The position numbers and the translations under genes are program-made. 64,000 nt of DNA from contig JAHBYP010000001.1 in the NCBI GenBank assembly GCA_019635875.1, positions 1,116,001-1,180,000 on the forward strand, in the 5' to 3' direction. The notes under the pieces were generated by a model, which was given only the letters and a program-made list of their open reading frames with translations, had not been told where the DNA came from and did not search any database. This document shows, piece by piece, positions 52,650-61,586 of this stretch. Source of the stretch: Alphaproteobacteria bacterium (GTDB lineage: Bacteria > Pseudomonadota > Alphaproteobacteria > Reyranellales > Reyranellaceae). The first letter of the stretch is position 1. Each line of letters opens with the position of its first letter.

Positions 52650-54216
52650 ATCTCCGAACCCCCTCGTACCGACGCCCGTCGGTGCTCAGGTTTACTTGGA
52701 TGAGCTCCAAACTCTCGAGATGCACTGACCAAATCACGTCGCGCTGACTGGTCGCATGAGCCCCCAGCTTCTCGAGAAAGGCATCTAGCCGATGGATATC
52801 ACGCTCCGGCACCAGCTTGCGCGGCAGACCGCGTCCCAGGCGGCGAAGCGTTCGCCACAGCGGGAAGTCGATCCGTAACCGCGGCGTCTCGGCCATGTTG
52901 ATTGCGGTCAGTGCGATATGATCGGCACTGTAGCTGAAACAGTCTTCCAAGCGTGATGGTAGGCGTGGGATCTCAAGGGCGAACTGCTCGCTTGGGACTC
53001 GCTCGGCGGCAACAAACGAGCGCGAGGGTTGCTCGTGGAATCGGTGCCCGCTCCAAACATAGAGATGTTGATCGCGGGAATCGAAGCGCACTGGGCAATA
53101 GGATGCGTTGATGGCATCAACGAGCGATGCAACAGCAGCACGATCCGGGCCGCGACTCAAGAGGGCCTGGAAATCCTTAGTGTCTGGATCGGCCAACTCG
53201 AAAAGTTCTTCACCTTGTTCATGCTCAAAGTAGAAGCGACGCTTCATCGCCGCAAAATCCTCCCATTCTAAGGTCGGATGGGGTGGCGGCACCGGCGCCC
53301 GCAACGCCCAGCCTTGGCGCACTTTGGGGGCCTTAGTTTCGATTGCGGCATCCCACAGCGGATGACTGGTCGCCGCAGGGTCGACTGATTGGAGTGCGGC
53401 GGTCAGGTCGAAGCGGTCATCTCGGGCGAAGAGCGATTCAGAATACCAGTCGAGACGCTGGAAGTCGCCGCGTTCCATCCGGCCAAAGATCATGCGAGAT
53501 ATCAGGATCCAAAGTTCCCGTACTGTGGCGCGATGACCGAGCGCGATCAGACGAGTTGTAAGAGCGCGAAGGCGCGTCCGTACCCTAGGGAGCGACAAAA
53601 GTTCGACATTGCGACGTGCGACTGGCTCGGTGGCGTCCGTGAGCGACGCTGTAAAGTCCGCGTCCGCCAGCAGCTTGTCGATCAACGCGTCGAAGAAGTT
53701 TGCGCTGAGCGGGTTGCGCAGGCTGAGATCGATCACGAGCACGTTGCCAGCGGCTTCTTCCTGTGATTTCGGTCCATAAGCGAGTCGATGACGGCATTGT
53801 CGCGATACTTCTGAGAGATGTGCAGCAGCAGGGTCCGCCATCCGCAGCTGGTAGAGAGGATACTCATTCGCGGCGATACAAAACGGACGAGCTTGCTCTA
53901 TCGCTTTTTGCCATTCCGCCAGGATGGGTGCGGGATCGCCGCCTCGCATCAGCGCCGTTGCGTCCTCTACCACGATCGCTCCGGCCGCCTCCAGGGCGGT
54001 GCGGGCGCGGCGCAAGAGATGGGTCTTGCCGTCGCCAGCATTGCCAGTCAGGACGACGCTTCGACCGGCGCGAACCTGATCGGCCAAGAAGCGCTCGATC
54101 TTTCCATCGATATGCAGCCGCTCGAAATCGTCGTCGCTCAAAGCCTCCGCGATTGCTTTGGGGCCCGCCGCAGCCAGCGTCCGCCAAAGCTCGCTGCCGT
54201 TCTTGTCCCTGTCCAT
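52642..54216 (-). CDS. P-loop ATPase of the DruA/nuclease operon (DptF-like in position)
   Basis: A 524-residue protein. The Walker A motif LTGNAGDGKTHLL (Gly58 to Thr65, Lys64) is followed by a short strand AIVVEDATALMRGG, and a likely acidic site in NVLVIDLSLRNPLS. Middle and C-terminal parts are unassigned. The LTGNAGDGKT form is seen in ATPases of defence loci, including DptF-type proteins, as far as I recall. ATG 54216 is the first standard start; the frame extends 11 codons upstream to a non-standard ATT. It follows the DruA-like gene after about 25 bases and overlaps the next gene by eight. It may drive or gate the nuclease. Confidence 0.85.
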   Translation of the reverse strand: MDRDKNGSELWRTLAAAGPKAIAEALSDDDFERLHIDGKIERFLADQVRAGRSVVLTGNAGDGKTHLLRRARTALEAAGAIVVEDATALMRGGDPAPILAEWQKAIEQARPFCIAANEYPLYQLRMADPAAAHLSEVSRQCRHRLAYGPKSQEEAAGNVLVIDLSLRNPLSANFFDALIDKLLADADFTASLTDATEPVARRNVELLSLPRVRTRLRALTTRLIALGHRATVRELWILISRMIFGRMERGDFQRLDWYSESLFARDDRFDLTAALQSVDPAATSHPLWDAAIETKAPKVRQGWALRAPVPPPHPTLEWEDFAAMKRRFYFEHEQGEELFELADPDTKDFQALLSRGPDRAAVASLVDAINASYCPVRFDSRDQHLYVWSGHRFHEQPSRSFVAAERVPSEQFALEIPRLPSRLEDCFSYSADHIALTAINMAETPRLRIDFPLWRTLRRLGRGLPRKLVPERDIHRLDAFLEKLGAHATSQRDVIWSVHLESLELIQVNLSTDGRRYEGVRRYA

Positions 54217-54241
54217 CGTCCTGCTTGACCTCCGCCGCCGC

Positions 54242-56290
54242 TCATTCAATCGATTCTCCCGTTTCTTGTCTCGTTAGATTGCCTAAGGGCACAAAGCCGT
54301 CCAGCGGTAAGGCGCGCATGGTTGGTTCGTGGTTGAGTCGGCTAGCGAGCCAGCGGCGACACCAGAAGTCGGCGATTCGCTTGGTAGCATCGACATACTG
54401 CTCCGGAAATTGAAGGTAGCCAGGGAGCAACGACGTGCGCTCGACGAGCCAATCACGAGCTTCCGCGAACAGCGGCACGGCGTAGATCAGACGGTGCTGG
54501 CGATGCTGTAGCAGCTTGTCAGGATCGTATCCAAGTTTCCGCAACCCCATCTTTAGCTTTCGGAGCTTCGGACTGGTGCCTTCACCAAAGACACTGTTCA
54601 CTTCGCGAAAGTCGTTTTGCGCGGAAAGAAAAGCGTCGATCGAACGGCTGGTATCCTGGGAGAACTGGAGCGTTCCGAATCCCGAAGTTTGGCCTATTGG
54701 ATGGAATGCGATCTCGACCTGATCGGAAGCGATTACCCCCTTCGGAAGACGCAGCCTGTTATATTGGCTTGAACCGTGCACGTAGAGGCTGGTCGTGCCG
54801 AGGTAAACTAGGGCATTGTCTCGCGTGACCGGCCGGTTTCGCATTTGAGACGAAATGATCGACGGGTTGCTGTAATTGCGCCGGTAGTCTGCGCCGATGC
54901 GCGGGCTCAGCATGAGCAGCGCGACGAGCTTGCCACCCAAGAGCCGACTGTAAGGCGGGATCGCGCCGCATGTAGTAATTTCCAGCAGATTTGCGCCCGC
55001 ACGGCGACCCTTGAGCGCCTCGAGGATTATGTGGATGGCGCTGCGCACGGCTTCGATTTGAAGCACGGTGAGGGCGAGCGTGGGATCGGTTAGAGCCTCG
55101 CGATGGCGCGCGATCGTTATACGCGCCGACAAGAGCCGCGAAAGTGCCGTGGCGCGTTTCTTGGCGACTAGCTTCTTGCGAGCGCTGTGCATCCGGACAT
55201 CTACGGATGCCTTAGGCTCGAGCTGTAGAATGTCGTCATCGACCGGTGGGGCATATTCGTCGGACCAATGGCCGGGATCAAAGGCATCGCGGTCAGCACC
55301 AATGACCTCTCGCAACAAAGCTTCTCGCCTCTGCGCGAAGTCCTTACCCTGGCGCGCCAAACGACGTATGAGTTCGTCATCGGGCGCTGCGACCTGCTCG
55401 GGCGTGACGAGATTGGTCCAGTCGATCTCTTCCAGCGATGTCGCGATCTGTTGCTCAAGCCATCGCACCTCGACATCCAGCGCTTCTGTGCCCTCGAACG
55501 ACGCCTTGGTGAAGCGCTCAATGATGGTCTTCAAATGCCAGCCGATATAGGCTTCTCGCTTCTCGCCCATCTCGAGCGGACAATTGTTGAGCGCCGCGAT
55601 GCCGATCACGGGGTGCGCGGGATGAGCTGCATCGCGGACGAGGTAGAGAAGCTGGCGGCCCGGCGTTGGCACTTGCGGGATTGACCAACTATAGCGGAAA
55701 TACCGCCAGATCTCGCGGAGACGGCGCCCGGTGATCGCGTCGGCGGTGCCATCCGCCTCCTGAAGATAGGGCCGGATTGCAGTGGCCAAAGCCTCTCTGC
55801 CTTCGTCTCTTGCTTTCGACAGACGCTGGGCCAGCTCCCGCCCTTCCGCCATTAACAGCCGGACGCTTTTTCGTCCCAGTCGATCCTCACCCTCCATCTT
55901 CGCAATGAAATCGATGATTGCGGGGTGGCGACGTTGCTCCTCGACGACCGGTCGAAGCTCGTTGCGAAGGGAATCCTTGTTGGCGATCGTTTCTTGCGCG
56001 GAGCCTCCCGTTACCAGCTCCTTGGGATTTTCGAGCGCGAAGCCATAACCTTGTTCAATCACCCGCCAGCGCAGACGAGCAAGGTCGGTTAGCACCCTGA
56101 CGCAAGCCTCATAGGCGAGCGCGGTCTTGCCGAGATTTGTTGCCGACCGGCACCAGGCGATCTCAGTTTCGAGGGCATCAATCATCTCGTCTCTTCGCCC
56201 ATTACATTGGGCGTTGGAGAGCCTCATTGCAAAATCGTGGAATCGCTCGGCAGACTCGCCGTCGAGTGGTGGGTAAAGCGGAACGATCAT
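54242..56290 (-). CDS. DruA-like (DUF4338) protein
   Basis: A protein of about 682 residues, first gene of the operon. The central to C-terminal part fits the long form of DUF4338/DruA: GRRLREIWRYFRYSWSIPQV, QLLYLVRDAAHPAHPVIGIA with MGEKREAYIGW, LLEITTCGAIPPYSRLLGGK, LVYLGTTSLYVHGSSQYNRL, and NSVFGEGTSPKLRKLKMGL. DruA is a component of Druantia anti-phage systems; its activity is not clear to me. No DruE helicase is present here. ATG 56290 is used; a TTG at 56326 is an alternative. The gene starts 82 bp after the fumarase stop on the same strand, so the operon has its own promoter in that gap or relies on read-through. Confidence 0.85.
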   Translation of the reverse strand: MIVPLYPPLDGESAERFHDFAMRLSNAQCNGRRDEMIDALETEIAWCRSATNLGKTALAYEACVRVLTDLARLRWRVIEQGYGFALENPKELVTGGSAQETIANKDSLRNELRPVVEEQRRHPAIIDFIAKMEGEDRLGRKSVRLLMAEGRELAQRLSKARDEGREALATAIRPYLQEADGTADAITGRRLREIWRYFRYSWSIPQVPTPGRQLLYLVRDAAHPAHPVIGIAALNNCPLEMGEKREAYIGWHLKTIIERFTKASFEGTEALDVEVRWLEQQIATSLEEIDWTNLVTPEQVAAPDDELIRRLARQGKDFAQRREALLREVIGADRDAFDPGHWSDEYAPPVDDDILQLEPKASVDVRMHSARKKLVAKKRATALSRLLSARITIARHREALTDPTLALTVLQIEAVRSAIHIILEALKGRRAGANLLEITTCGAIPPYSRLLGGKLVALLMLSPRIGADYRRNYSNPSIISSQMRNRPVTRDNALVYLGTTSLYVHGSSQYNRLRLPKGVIASDQVEIAFHPIGQTSGFGTLQFSQDTSRSIDAFLSAQNDFREVNSVFGEGTSPKLRKLKMGLRKLGYDPDKLLQHRQHRLIYAVPLFAEARDWLVERTSLLPGYLQFPEQYVDATKRIADFWCRRWLASRLNHEPTMRALPLDGFVPLGNLTRQETGESIE

Positions 56291-56372
56291 TAGTGCGTCG
56301 GACGTTCGGCGAGTAGCCGCAGACAAGGCAAGCGGCTAGGAAGTTTGGCGGAAGGCGACACAGCGACCCTCA

Positions 56373-57989
56373 CTACATCTTCAGCTCGCTGAAGAAGTCG
56401 TTGCCCTTGTCGTCGGTGACGATGAAGGCCGGGAAGTTCTCGACCTCGATGCGCCAGATCGCTTCCATGCCGAGCTCGGGATACTCCAGCACCTCGACCT
56501 TGCGGATGTTGTTCTTGGCCAGGATCGCGGCCGGGCCGCCGATCGAGCCGAGGTAGAAGCCCTTGTGCTTCCGGCAGGCGTCGACGACCTGCTGGCTGCG
56601 GTTGCCCTTGGCCAGCATCACCATCGAGCCGCCGGCGGCCTGGAACAGATCGACGTAGGAATCCATGCGGCCCGCGGTGGTTGGGCCGAAGGAGCCCGAG
56701 GCCATGCCCGTCGGCGTCTTGGCCGGACCGGCGTAGTAGACCGGGAAATCCTTGAAGTACTGCGGCAGGCCCTGGCCGGCGTCGAGCCGCTCCTTGAGCT
56801 TGGCATGCGCGGAGTCGCGCGCGACGATCAGCGTGCCGCTGAGGCTGACGCGCGTCTTCACGGGATGCTTCGTGAGCGTCGCGAGGGTGTGCGCCATGCC
56901 CTTGTTGAGATCGACCGGCACGACCTCGCCGGAGAGCTGCGTCGGCTCGACCTCGGGCAGATACTGCGCCGGGTTGGTCTCGAGCTGCTCGAGATAGACG
57001 CCGTCCCGGGTGATCTTGCCCATGGCCTGGCGGTCAGCGGAGCAGGAGACGCCGAGCCCGATCGGCACCGAAGCGCCGTGCCGCGCCAGCCGGATCACGC
57101 GCACGTCGTGGCAGAAATACTTGCCGCCGAACTGCGCGCCGATGCCCATCTTGCGCGTGAGATCGAGCACCTTCTGCTCCATCTCGCGGTCGCGGATGGC
57201 CACGCCGTGCTTGTTGCCCTCTCCCGGCAGGTTATCGAGGTAGCGCGTCGAGGCGAGCTTCACCGTCTTGAGGTTCAGCTCGGCCGAGGTGCCGCCGATG
57301 ACGATGGCGAGGTGATAGGGCGGGCAGGCCGCGGTGCCGAGCGTGCGGATCTGGGTGTCGAGGAACTTCAGCAGCGAGGCCTCGTTCAGCACCGCCGGCG
57401 TCTGCTGGTAGAGGTAGCTCTTGTTGGCCGAGCCGCCGCCCTTGGCGATGAACAGGAATTTGTAGGCGTCGCCCTCGGTGGCGTAGATCTCGATCTGCGC
57501 CGGCAGGTTGGTGCCGGTCTGCGCCTCCTTGAACATCGAAAGCGGCGCGACCTGCGAGTAGCGCAAATTGGTCTCGGTGTAGGTCTTGAACACGCCCCTG
57601 GCGATCGCCGCCTCGTCGCCGCCGCCGGTCCAGACCCGCTGGCCCTTCTTGCCCATGACGATGGCGGTGCCGGTGTCCTGGCACATCGGCAGCACGCCGC
57701 CGGCCGAGATGTTGGCGTTCTTCAGGAGCTCCAGCGCCACGTACTTGTCGTTGGCCGTCGCCTCGGCATCGTCGAGGATCGAGGCGAGCTGCTTGAGATG
57801 GCCGGGCCGCAGCAGGTGCGAGATGTCGTGGAAGGCGGCGGCGGTCAGCGTCGTGATCGCTTCGGGATCGACGGTGAGCACCTCGGCGCCGTTGAGCGTC
57901 GTGGTGCCGACGAAATCCGACGTCAGCTTGCGGTACGGCGTGGCATCGTCGCCGAGCGGAAACATGTCCTGATAAACGAAATCGACCAT
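56373..57989 (-). CDS. fumA: Class I (Fe-S) fumarate hydratase
   Basis: A 538-residue class I fumarase with a 4Fe-4S cluster. Cysteines that could bind the cluster are in [12 protein letters not shown] (Cys103), [17 protein letters not shown] and [13 protein letters not shown]. The C-terminal beta domain contains [15 protein letters not shown] and [15 protein letters not shown]. Class I enzymes of this length act as homodimers on fumarate/malate and may also act on tartrate isomers. ATG 57989 gives the full family length. The genome also has class II fumC (31635-33032). This gene marks the upstream border of the accessory four-gene operon. Confidence 0.94.
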   Translation of the reverse strand: MVDFVYQDMFPLGDDATPYRKLTSDFVGTTTLNGAEVLTVDPEAITTLTAAAFHDISHLLRPGHLKQLASILDDAEATANDKYVALELLKNANISAGGVLPMCQDTGTAIVMGKKGQRVWTGGGDEAAIARGVFKTYTETNLRYSQVAPLSMFKEAQTGTNLPAQIEIYATEGDAYKFLFIAKGGGSANKSYLYQQTPAVLNEASLLKFLDTQIRTLGTAACPPYHLAIVIGGTSAELNLKTVKLASTRYLDNLPGEGNKHGVAIRDREMEQKVLDLTRKMGIGAQFGGKYFCHDVRVIRLARHGASVPIGLGVSCSADRQAMGKITRDGVYLEQLETNPAQYLPEVEPTQLSGEVVPVDLNKGMAHTLATLTKHPVKTRVSLSGTLIVARDSAHAKLKERLDAGQGLPQYFKDFPVYYAGPAKTPTGMASGSFGPTTAGRMDSYVDLFQAAGGSMVMLAKGNRSQQVVDACRKHKGFYLGSIGGPAAILAKNNIRKVEVLEYPELGMEAIWRIEVENFPAFIVTDDKGNDFFSELKM

Positions 57990-58167
57990 CGCGCCCTCCG
58001 GGGTGGGCGTTGCCTACACGTGCCGGCCCGTCCAGGCAATGGCCGCGCGCCAGCCACGCCGCCCGATCACGATGGCGAGGAACGGGCGTCCTCTTCCCGG
58101 CCTGTTGTCGTGGTAGAGTGCTCGCCCGGTGGGCGCATGCCGACCGACCTCCAGTGGAGACGCGATC

Positions 58168-58608
58168 ATGTCCGATCTGACGCCAGAGAATGTCCTGGTG
58201 ATGCTGTCGCGGATCGGACTGAGCCAGAGCGAGGTGGCGCGCGTGGTCGGCGCGCAGGAGCGCACGGTGCGCCGCTGGCTGGGCGGCGAGCCCGGGCCCG
58301 ATGGCGATGCCTTCCTGCCCTCGCCGCAGCACTGGCTGCGCCTGTTCAACCTGTGCAAGGCGCAGGATCGCGCCGCCGAGCAGGCGATGCGCCTGATCCG
58401 CCGGCTGCGGACCAACGCCGAGGAAACCGGCCGGCCGCTCGACCCGGTCAGCGTGCGGCTGGCACGCGACGATTCGGACGCGCGACGCGCCGGCATGCCG
58501 TTCCTGTCGGCCCATGTCGCCGTGGTGCGCCGGATCGTCGAGCGCTGCGAGGCGGAGCGGATTCCCTACGAGGTCGTCGCCATGGCGCCGTCGCCGCGGC
58601 GCGGTTAG
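58168..58608 (+). CDS. Small helix-turn-helix protein
   Basis: A 146-residue protein. The N-terminal part, LTPENVLVMLSRIGLSQSEV then ARVVGAQERTVRRWLGGE, reads as an XRE- or transposase-like helix-turn-helix. The remainder is helical and basic and carries no further motif. ATG 58168 has TGGAGA about eight bases upstream. It is divergent from fumA and followed by a palindromic repeat and the convergent sspB. It may be a regulator of fumA or a stand-alone DNA-binding protein; nothing in the sequence shows its target. Confidence 0.7.
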   Translation: MSDLTPENVLVMLSRIGLSQSEVARVVGAQERTVRRWLGGEPGPDGDAFLPSPQHWLRLFNLCKAQDRAAEQAMRLIRRLRTNAEETGRPLDPVSVRLARDDSDARRAGMPFLSAHVAVVRRIVERCEAERIPYEVVAMAPSPRRG

Positions 58609-58635
58609 CGCATCGAGCGGTTGGTCGGACGCATC

Positions 58636-58702
58636 TGTCATCCCGAGCGCAGCGAGGGATCCAGGGAAGCTGCCTGGATTCCTCGCTGCGCTCGGAATGA
58701 CA
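58636..58702. repeat. Palindromic interspersed repeat, copy 3
   Basis: The left arm TGTCATCCCGAGCGCAGCGA and on, and the right arm ending TCGGAATGACA, are complementary apart from two positions, with a short loop in which CCAGG and CCTGG also pair. It lies between the convergent HTH and sspB genes, where it could serve as a bidirectional terminator-like stem. Confidence 0.8.
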
Positions 58703-58717
58703 GTGGAGGTGAAAAGG

Positions 58718-59275
58718 TTACTTCTTGCGGAAGGCGTCGAGGGCCACGACCTTGGCGTCGCCGTCCGTGGCCGGCTTGTCGTCCTTCATGTCCTCCGGCG
58801 TGACATGCATCGAGGCACTGTCGGCCGTCGCGGCGGTGCCGTCGGCCGGCGGCTGGTCAGTGCCGGGCGGGCCCGCCAGCGCCGGCAGCTTTTCCGGCGC
58901 CGGCAGCTGGCCGGCAGGCTGGTCGCGCTTCTCGAACTGCAGGCCGAATCGCACCGAGGGATCGACGAAGGCGAGCATGGCGGCGAACGGCACCTTCAGC
59001 CGCTCGTTGCGCTTGTTGAAGCTCACCGTGACCTCGAACGACTCCTCGCCGACCTCGAGACCCCAGTACTGGTGCTGCAGCACGATGGTCATGTCGTCGG
59101 GATACTTCTCGCGCAGATAGTCGGGCATCTCCACGCCCGGCGCCGTGGTGCGGAAGCTGATGTAGAAATGATGCGCGCCGGGCAGGCCGTCGGCCGCGAT
59201 CATGCTCAGCACCCGGCGAACCACGGAGCGCAGCGCATCGTCGACCAGCGCGTCGTATTGCAGCTTGTCTGCCAT
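58718..59275 (-). CDS. sspB: SspB-type ClpXP adaptor
   Basis: A 185-residue adaptor that binds SsrA-tagged proteins and hands them to ClpXP. The N-terminal domain has DALVDDALRSVVRRVLSMIA, HHFYISFRTTAPGVEMPDYL, YPDDMTIVLQHQYWGLEV and FEVTVSFNKRNERLKVPFAA, all typical of the alphaproteobacterial branch. A Pro/Ala/Asp-rich linker (about 120-170) leads to a C-terminal AKVVALDAFRKK, the ClpX-docking tail. It lies about 2.3 kb from the tmRNA gene at 61587-61844, which makes the tag it recognises. The transcript is independent and ends near a palindromic repeat. Confidence 0.95.
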   Translation of the reverse strand: MADKLQYDALVDDALRSVVRRVLSMIAADGLPGAHHFYISFRTTAPGVEMPDYLREKYPDDMTIVLQHQYWGLEVGEESFEVTVSFNKRNERLKVPFAAMLAFVDPSVRFGLQFEKRDQPAGQLPAPEKLPALAGPPGTDQPPADGTAATADSASMHVTPEDMKDDKPATDGDAKVVALDAFRKK

Positions 59276-59337
59276 TCTTTCGTCGGACCTCTAGGCTGAG
59301 ACTTGGCCGCGCGCCGCGCCCATGTCAACCCGCGGCG

Positions 59338-61458
59338 TCACTGCTTGGTCCAGGTGATCCGGTAGATGCAACCATCGAGAAATTCCACCAGCGTGCTGCG
59401 CATGTTTCCCCCGTACGAGCGCACCGGCCGGCCGTCATAGGCGATGGTTACGGCCCTCAGCCCATCCTCGCCGATGCGGATCACCATCGGGCCGCCATAG
59501 GTCGTGCTCGCCTGCAGGACGCCGTTGGTCGCCGTGCCGGTGATGGTGAAGGAGCCCGTGCAGACGCGGCCGCGCGCATGGGTCTGCACGGAGGCGGTCG
59601 CCGACCAGCGCCCGTCGCCGGCATGCAGCGATGGCGGCGGCTTGCGCGCCGCCTCCTCGCGGCGACGGCGTTCGGCCTCGGCGGCGGCACGCCGACGCGC
59701 TTCCTCGGCCGCCGCCCGCGCCCGCGCTTCCTCCTCGGCTCTGCGCCTGGCTTCCTCCTGCGCGCGGCGTTGCGGATCGTCGGCCGCCGCCTTGCGTCGC
59801 GCCTCCTCCTCGGCCGCACGACGGCGTGCTTCCTCGGCGGCTGCACGGCGTGCCTCCTCGTCGGCGCGACGACGTGCCTCCTCGTCGGCGCGGCGACGTG
59901 CTTCCTCGTCGGCGCGGCGTCGCGCTTCCTCGTCGGCGCGGCGGCGTGCTTCCTCGTCGGCGCGGCGGCGTGCTTCCTCGTCGGCGCGGCGACGTGCTTC
60001 CTCGTCGGCGCGGCGGCGTGCTTCCTCGTCGGCACGGCGGCGAGCTTCCTCGTCGGCGCGACGGCGCGCTTCCTCCTCCGCGGCGCGGGCCCGCGCGGCC
60101 TCCTCGTCGGCGGCGCGCTGGCGGGCAGCCGCTTCCTCGATGCGGCGACGCTCGGCCTCGTCGGCGGCGGCCTTGGCGCGCGCGGCTTCGGCGGCGAGGT
60201 CGGCCTGACGGCGCTCCTCGGCGGCGCGTCGCTCGGCCTCGAGGCGGCGTTGTTCAGAGCCGTCGAACAGGCCGAGCCCGCCGGCGAACAGCAATCCGCC
60301 GCCGATGCCCAGCAGCAGGACCGCGAGCGTGCCGACGATCAGCGGCCAGCGCGCGGGTCTGGCCGGCGGATCGGCACGCGGCGAAAGGCGGCTGGGCGAC
60401 TGCTCGCGCAGCGACGGCTGGCGGACCGACGGCTCGCGCATCGAAGGCTGGCGTTGCGATGGCAGCGGCGCGGCCGGCTGTGCGGGAGGCGCCATCGCCA
60501 TCGCCTCCGACCTGCTCGAGCGCTGGCCGGCGATCACTGTCGGGAACTCGGCGCGGGTCGCCGAGAGGGTCGCGTCGGCCGGCATCGGCTCGTCGAACAG
60601 GATGGCCCGCCAGGCCGCCACCGATGGCGGACGGTTCTCCTTGCGCAGACCCAGCCCGGCATCGATGCCGGCAAGGAAGGAGTGGGGATACTTGCCCGCG
60701 GCCGCCTGCGCCGCCGGCACCATGCGGTCGTTGAGCAGGCGGGTCGTGGCGTCGGGCGGCGGCCAGCCTGTGATCGCCTCGTAGAGCGTCGCGGCCAGCG
60801 CGTAGATGTCGGTCCACGGACCCTGCTCGCCATCGGCGGCGTACTGCTCGGCGGGCGCGTAGCCCGGCGTGTAGACGCTGGTCATGGCATGCGTGCCGCT
60901 GCGCCTGGAGATGCGCGCGGCACCGAAATCGACCAGCACCGGCTGGCCGTTCGGCCGGATCAGGATATTGCCCGGCTTGATGTCGCGGTGCAGATAGCCG
61001 CGCGCATGCACGGCCTCCAGCCCGCTCAACAATTGCCGCGTGATCGGCATCAGGCGGTCGGCGGCCATGGGGCCGTCGCGATCGAGGATCAGCGCCAGGC
61101 TGCGCCCCTCGATCAGCTCCATGACCATGTAGCCGGTGCCGTTGGTTTCCATGAAATCGTGCACGGCCACGATGTTGGGCGCGCTCATCGCCGCCAGCGT
61201 GCGCGCCTCGTCGACGAAGCGCTGCAGGCCCCACTGGTAGAGCCGCGTGTCGGACTCGGTGCGCGGGCGGATCGTGGTGTCCTGCTCGCGCACAGCGACG
61301 TCGGCCGGCAGGTACTCCTTGATGGCGACGTCGCGGCGCAGGGCTTCGTCGCGCGCCCGGTAGGTGATCCCGAAGCCGCCTTCGCCCAGAACCGCGCTCA
61401 AGGTGTAGCGACCGACACGGTAGCCCGTCGGCAGCGCCACCAGTCGACCGCCCTCCAT
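59338..61458 (-). CDS. Membrane Ser/Thr protein kinase with a charged repeat region
   Basis: A 706-residue Hanks-type kinase. The kinase domain (about 15-290) has LGEGGFGITYRA, catalytic Lys47 in DVAIKEYLP, HRD with Asp159 in YLHRDIKPGNIL, and DFG with Asp177. A linker with short repeats (QPSMREPSVRQPSLREQ) follows, then one membrane helix (about 370-397) and a long Ala/Glu/Arg-rich helical region with nine tandem copies of ADEEARRR. The C-terminal domain of about 80 residues lies outside the membrane, and CTGSFTITGTATNGVLQAS suggests a small beta fold. This arrangement suggests an envelope sensor that reports to the cytoplasmic kinase. It is divergent from a VWA-domain gene, with tmRNA between. 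Confidence 0.92.
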   Translation of the reverse strand: MEGGRLVALPTGYRVGRYTLSAVLGEGGFGITYRARDEALRRDVAIKEYLPADVAVREQDTTIRPRTESDTRLYQWGLQRFVDEARTLAAMSAPNIVAVHDFMETNGTGYMVMELIEGRSLALILDRDGPMAADRLMPITRQLLSGLEAVHARGYLHRDIKPGNILIRPNGQPVLVDFGAARISRRSGTHAMTSVYTPGYAPAEQYAADGEQGPWTDIYALAATLYEAITGWPPPDATTRLLNDRMVPAAQAAAGKYPHSFLAGIDAGLGLRKENRPPSVAAWRAILFDEPMPADATLSATRAEFPTVIAGQRSSRSEAMAMAPPAQPAAPLPSQRQPSMREPSVRQPSLREQSPSRLSPRADPPARPARWPLIVGTLAVLLLGIGGGLLFAGGLGLFDGSEQRRLEAERRAAEERRQADLAAEAARAKAAADEAERRRIEEAAARQRAADEEAARARAAEEEARRRADEEARRRADEEARRRADEEARRRADEEARRRADEEARRRADEEARRRADEEARRRADEEARRRADEEARRAAAEEARRRAAEEEARRKAAADDPQRRAQEEARRRAEEEARARAAAEEARRRAAAEAERRRREEAARKPPPSLHAGDGRWSATASVQTHARGRVCTGSFTITGTATNGVLQASTTYGGPMVIRIGEDGLRAVTIAYDGRPVRSYGGNMRSTLVEFLDGCIYRITWTKQ
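59857..60073. repeat. Nine-copy 24-bp tandem repeat inside the kinase gene
   Basis: On the plus strand, a 24-base unit of the form CCTCGTCGGCGCGGCGACGTGCTT is repeated nine times with small changes, mostly at third codon positions. It encodes ADEEARRR units. The copies would form a long charged helix, and copy number probably varies between strains by slippage or recombination. It is protein-coding, not a CRISPR array: there are no spacers. Confidence 0.85.
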
Positions 61459-61586
61459 CCGGCCTGCCTCCGTCCCGGCACCTCAGTCCAGAAACCTGAG
61501 CATACGCTCACAACGCCGGACAGGAAACATCACGACTGCGCCAGCGGTAAGGCGAGTCAGAGGCGAAGCGGTGGATGAAATCAAGT

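Noticed and set aside
46544-56290. Standard Druantia, BREX, DISARM or Dnd system
   Set aside because: Only a DruA-like protein is shared with Druantia. There is no DruE, no BREX alkaline phosphatase or methylase, no DISARM genes, and no dnd modification genes in the window.
59857-60073. Possible CRISPR array
   Set aside because: Repeats are directly tandem with no spacers and encode ADEEARRR units within the kinase.
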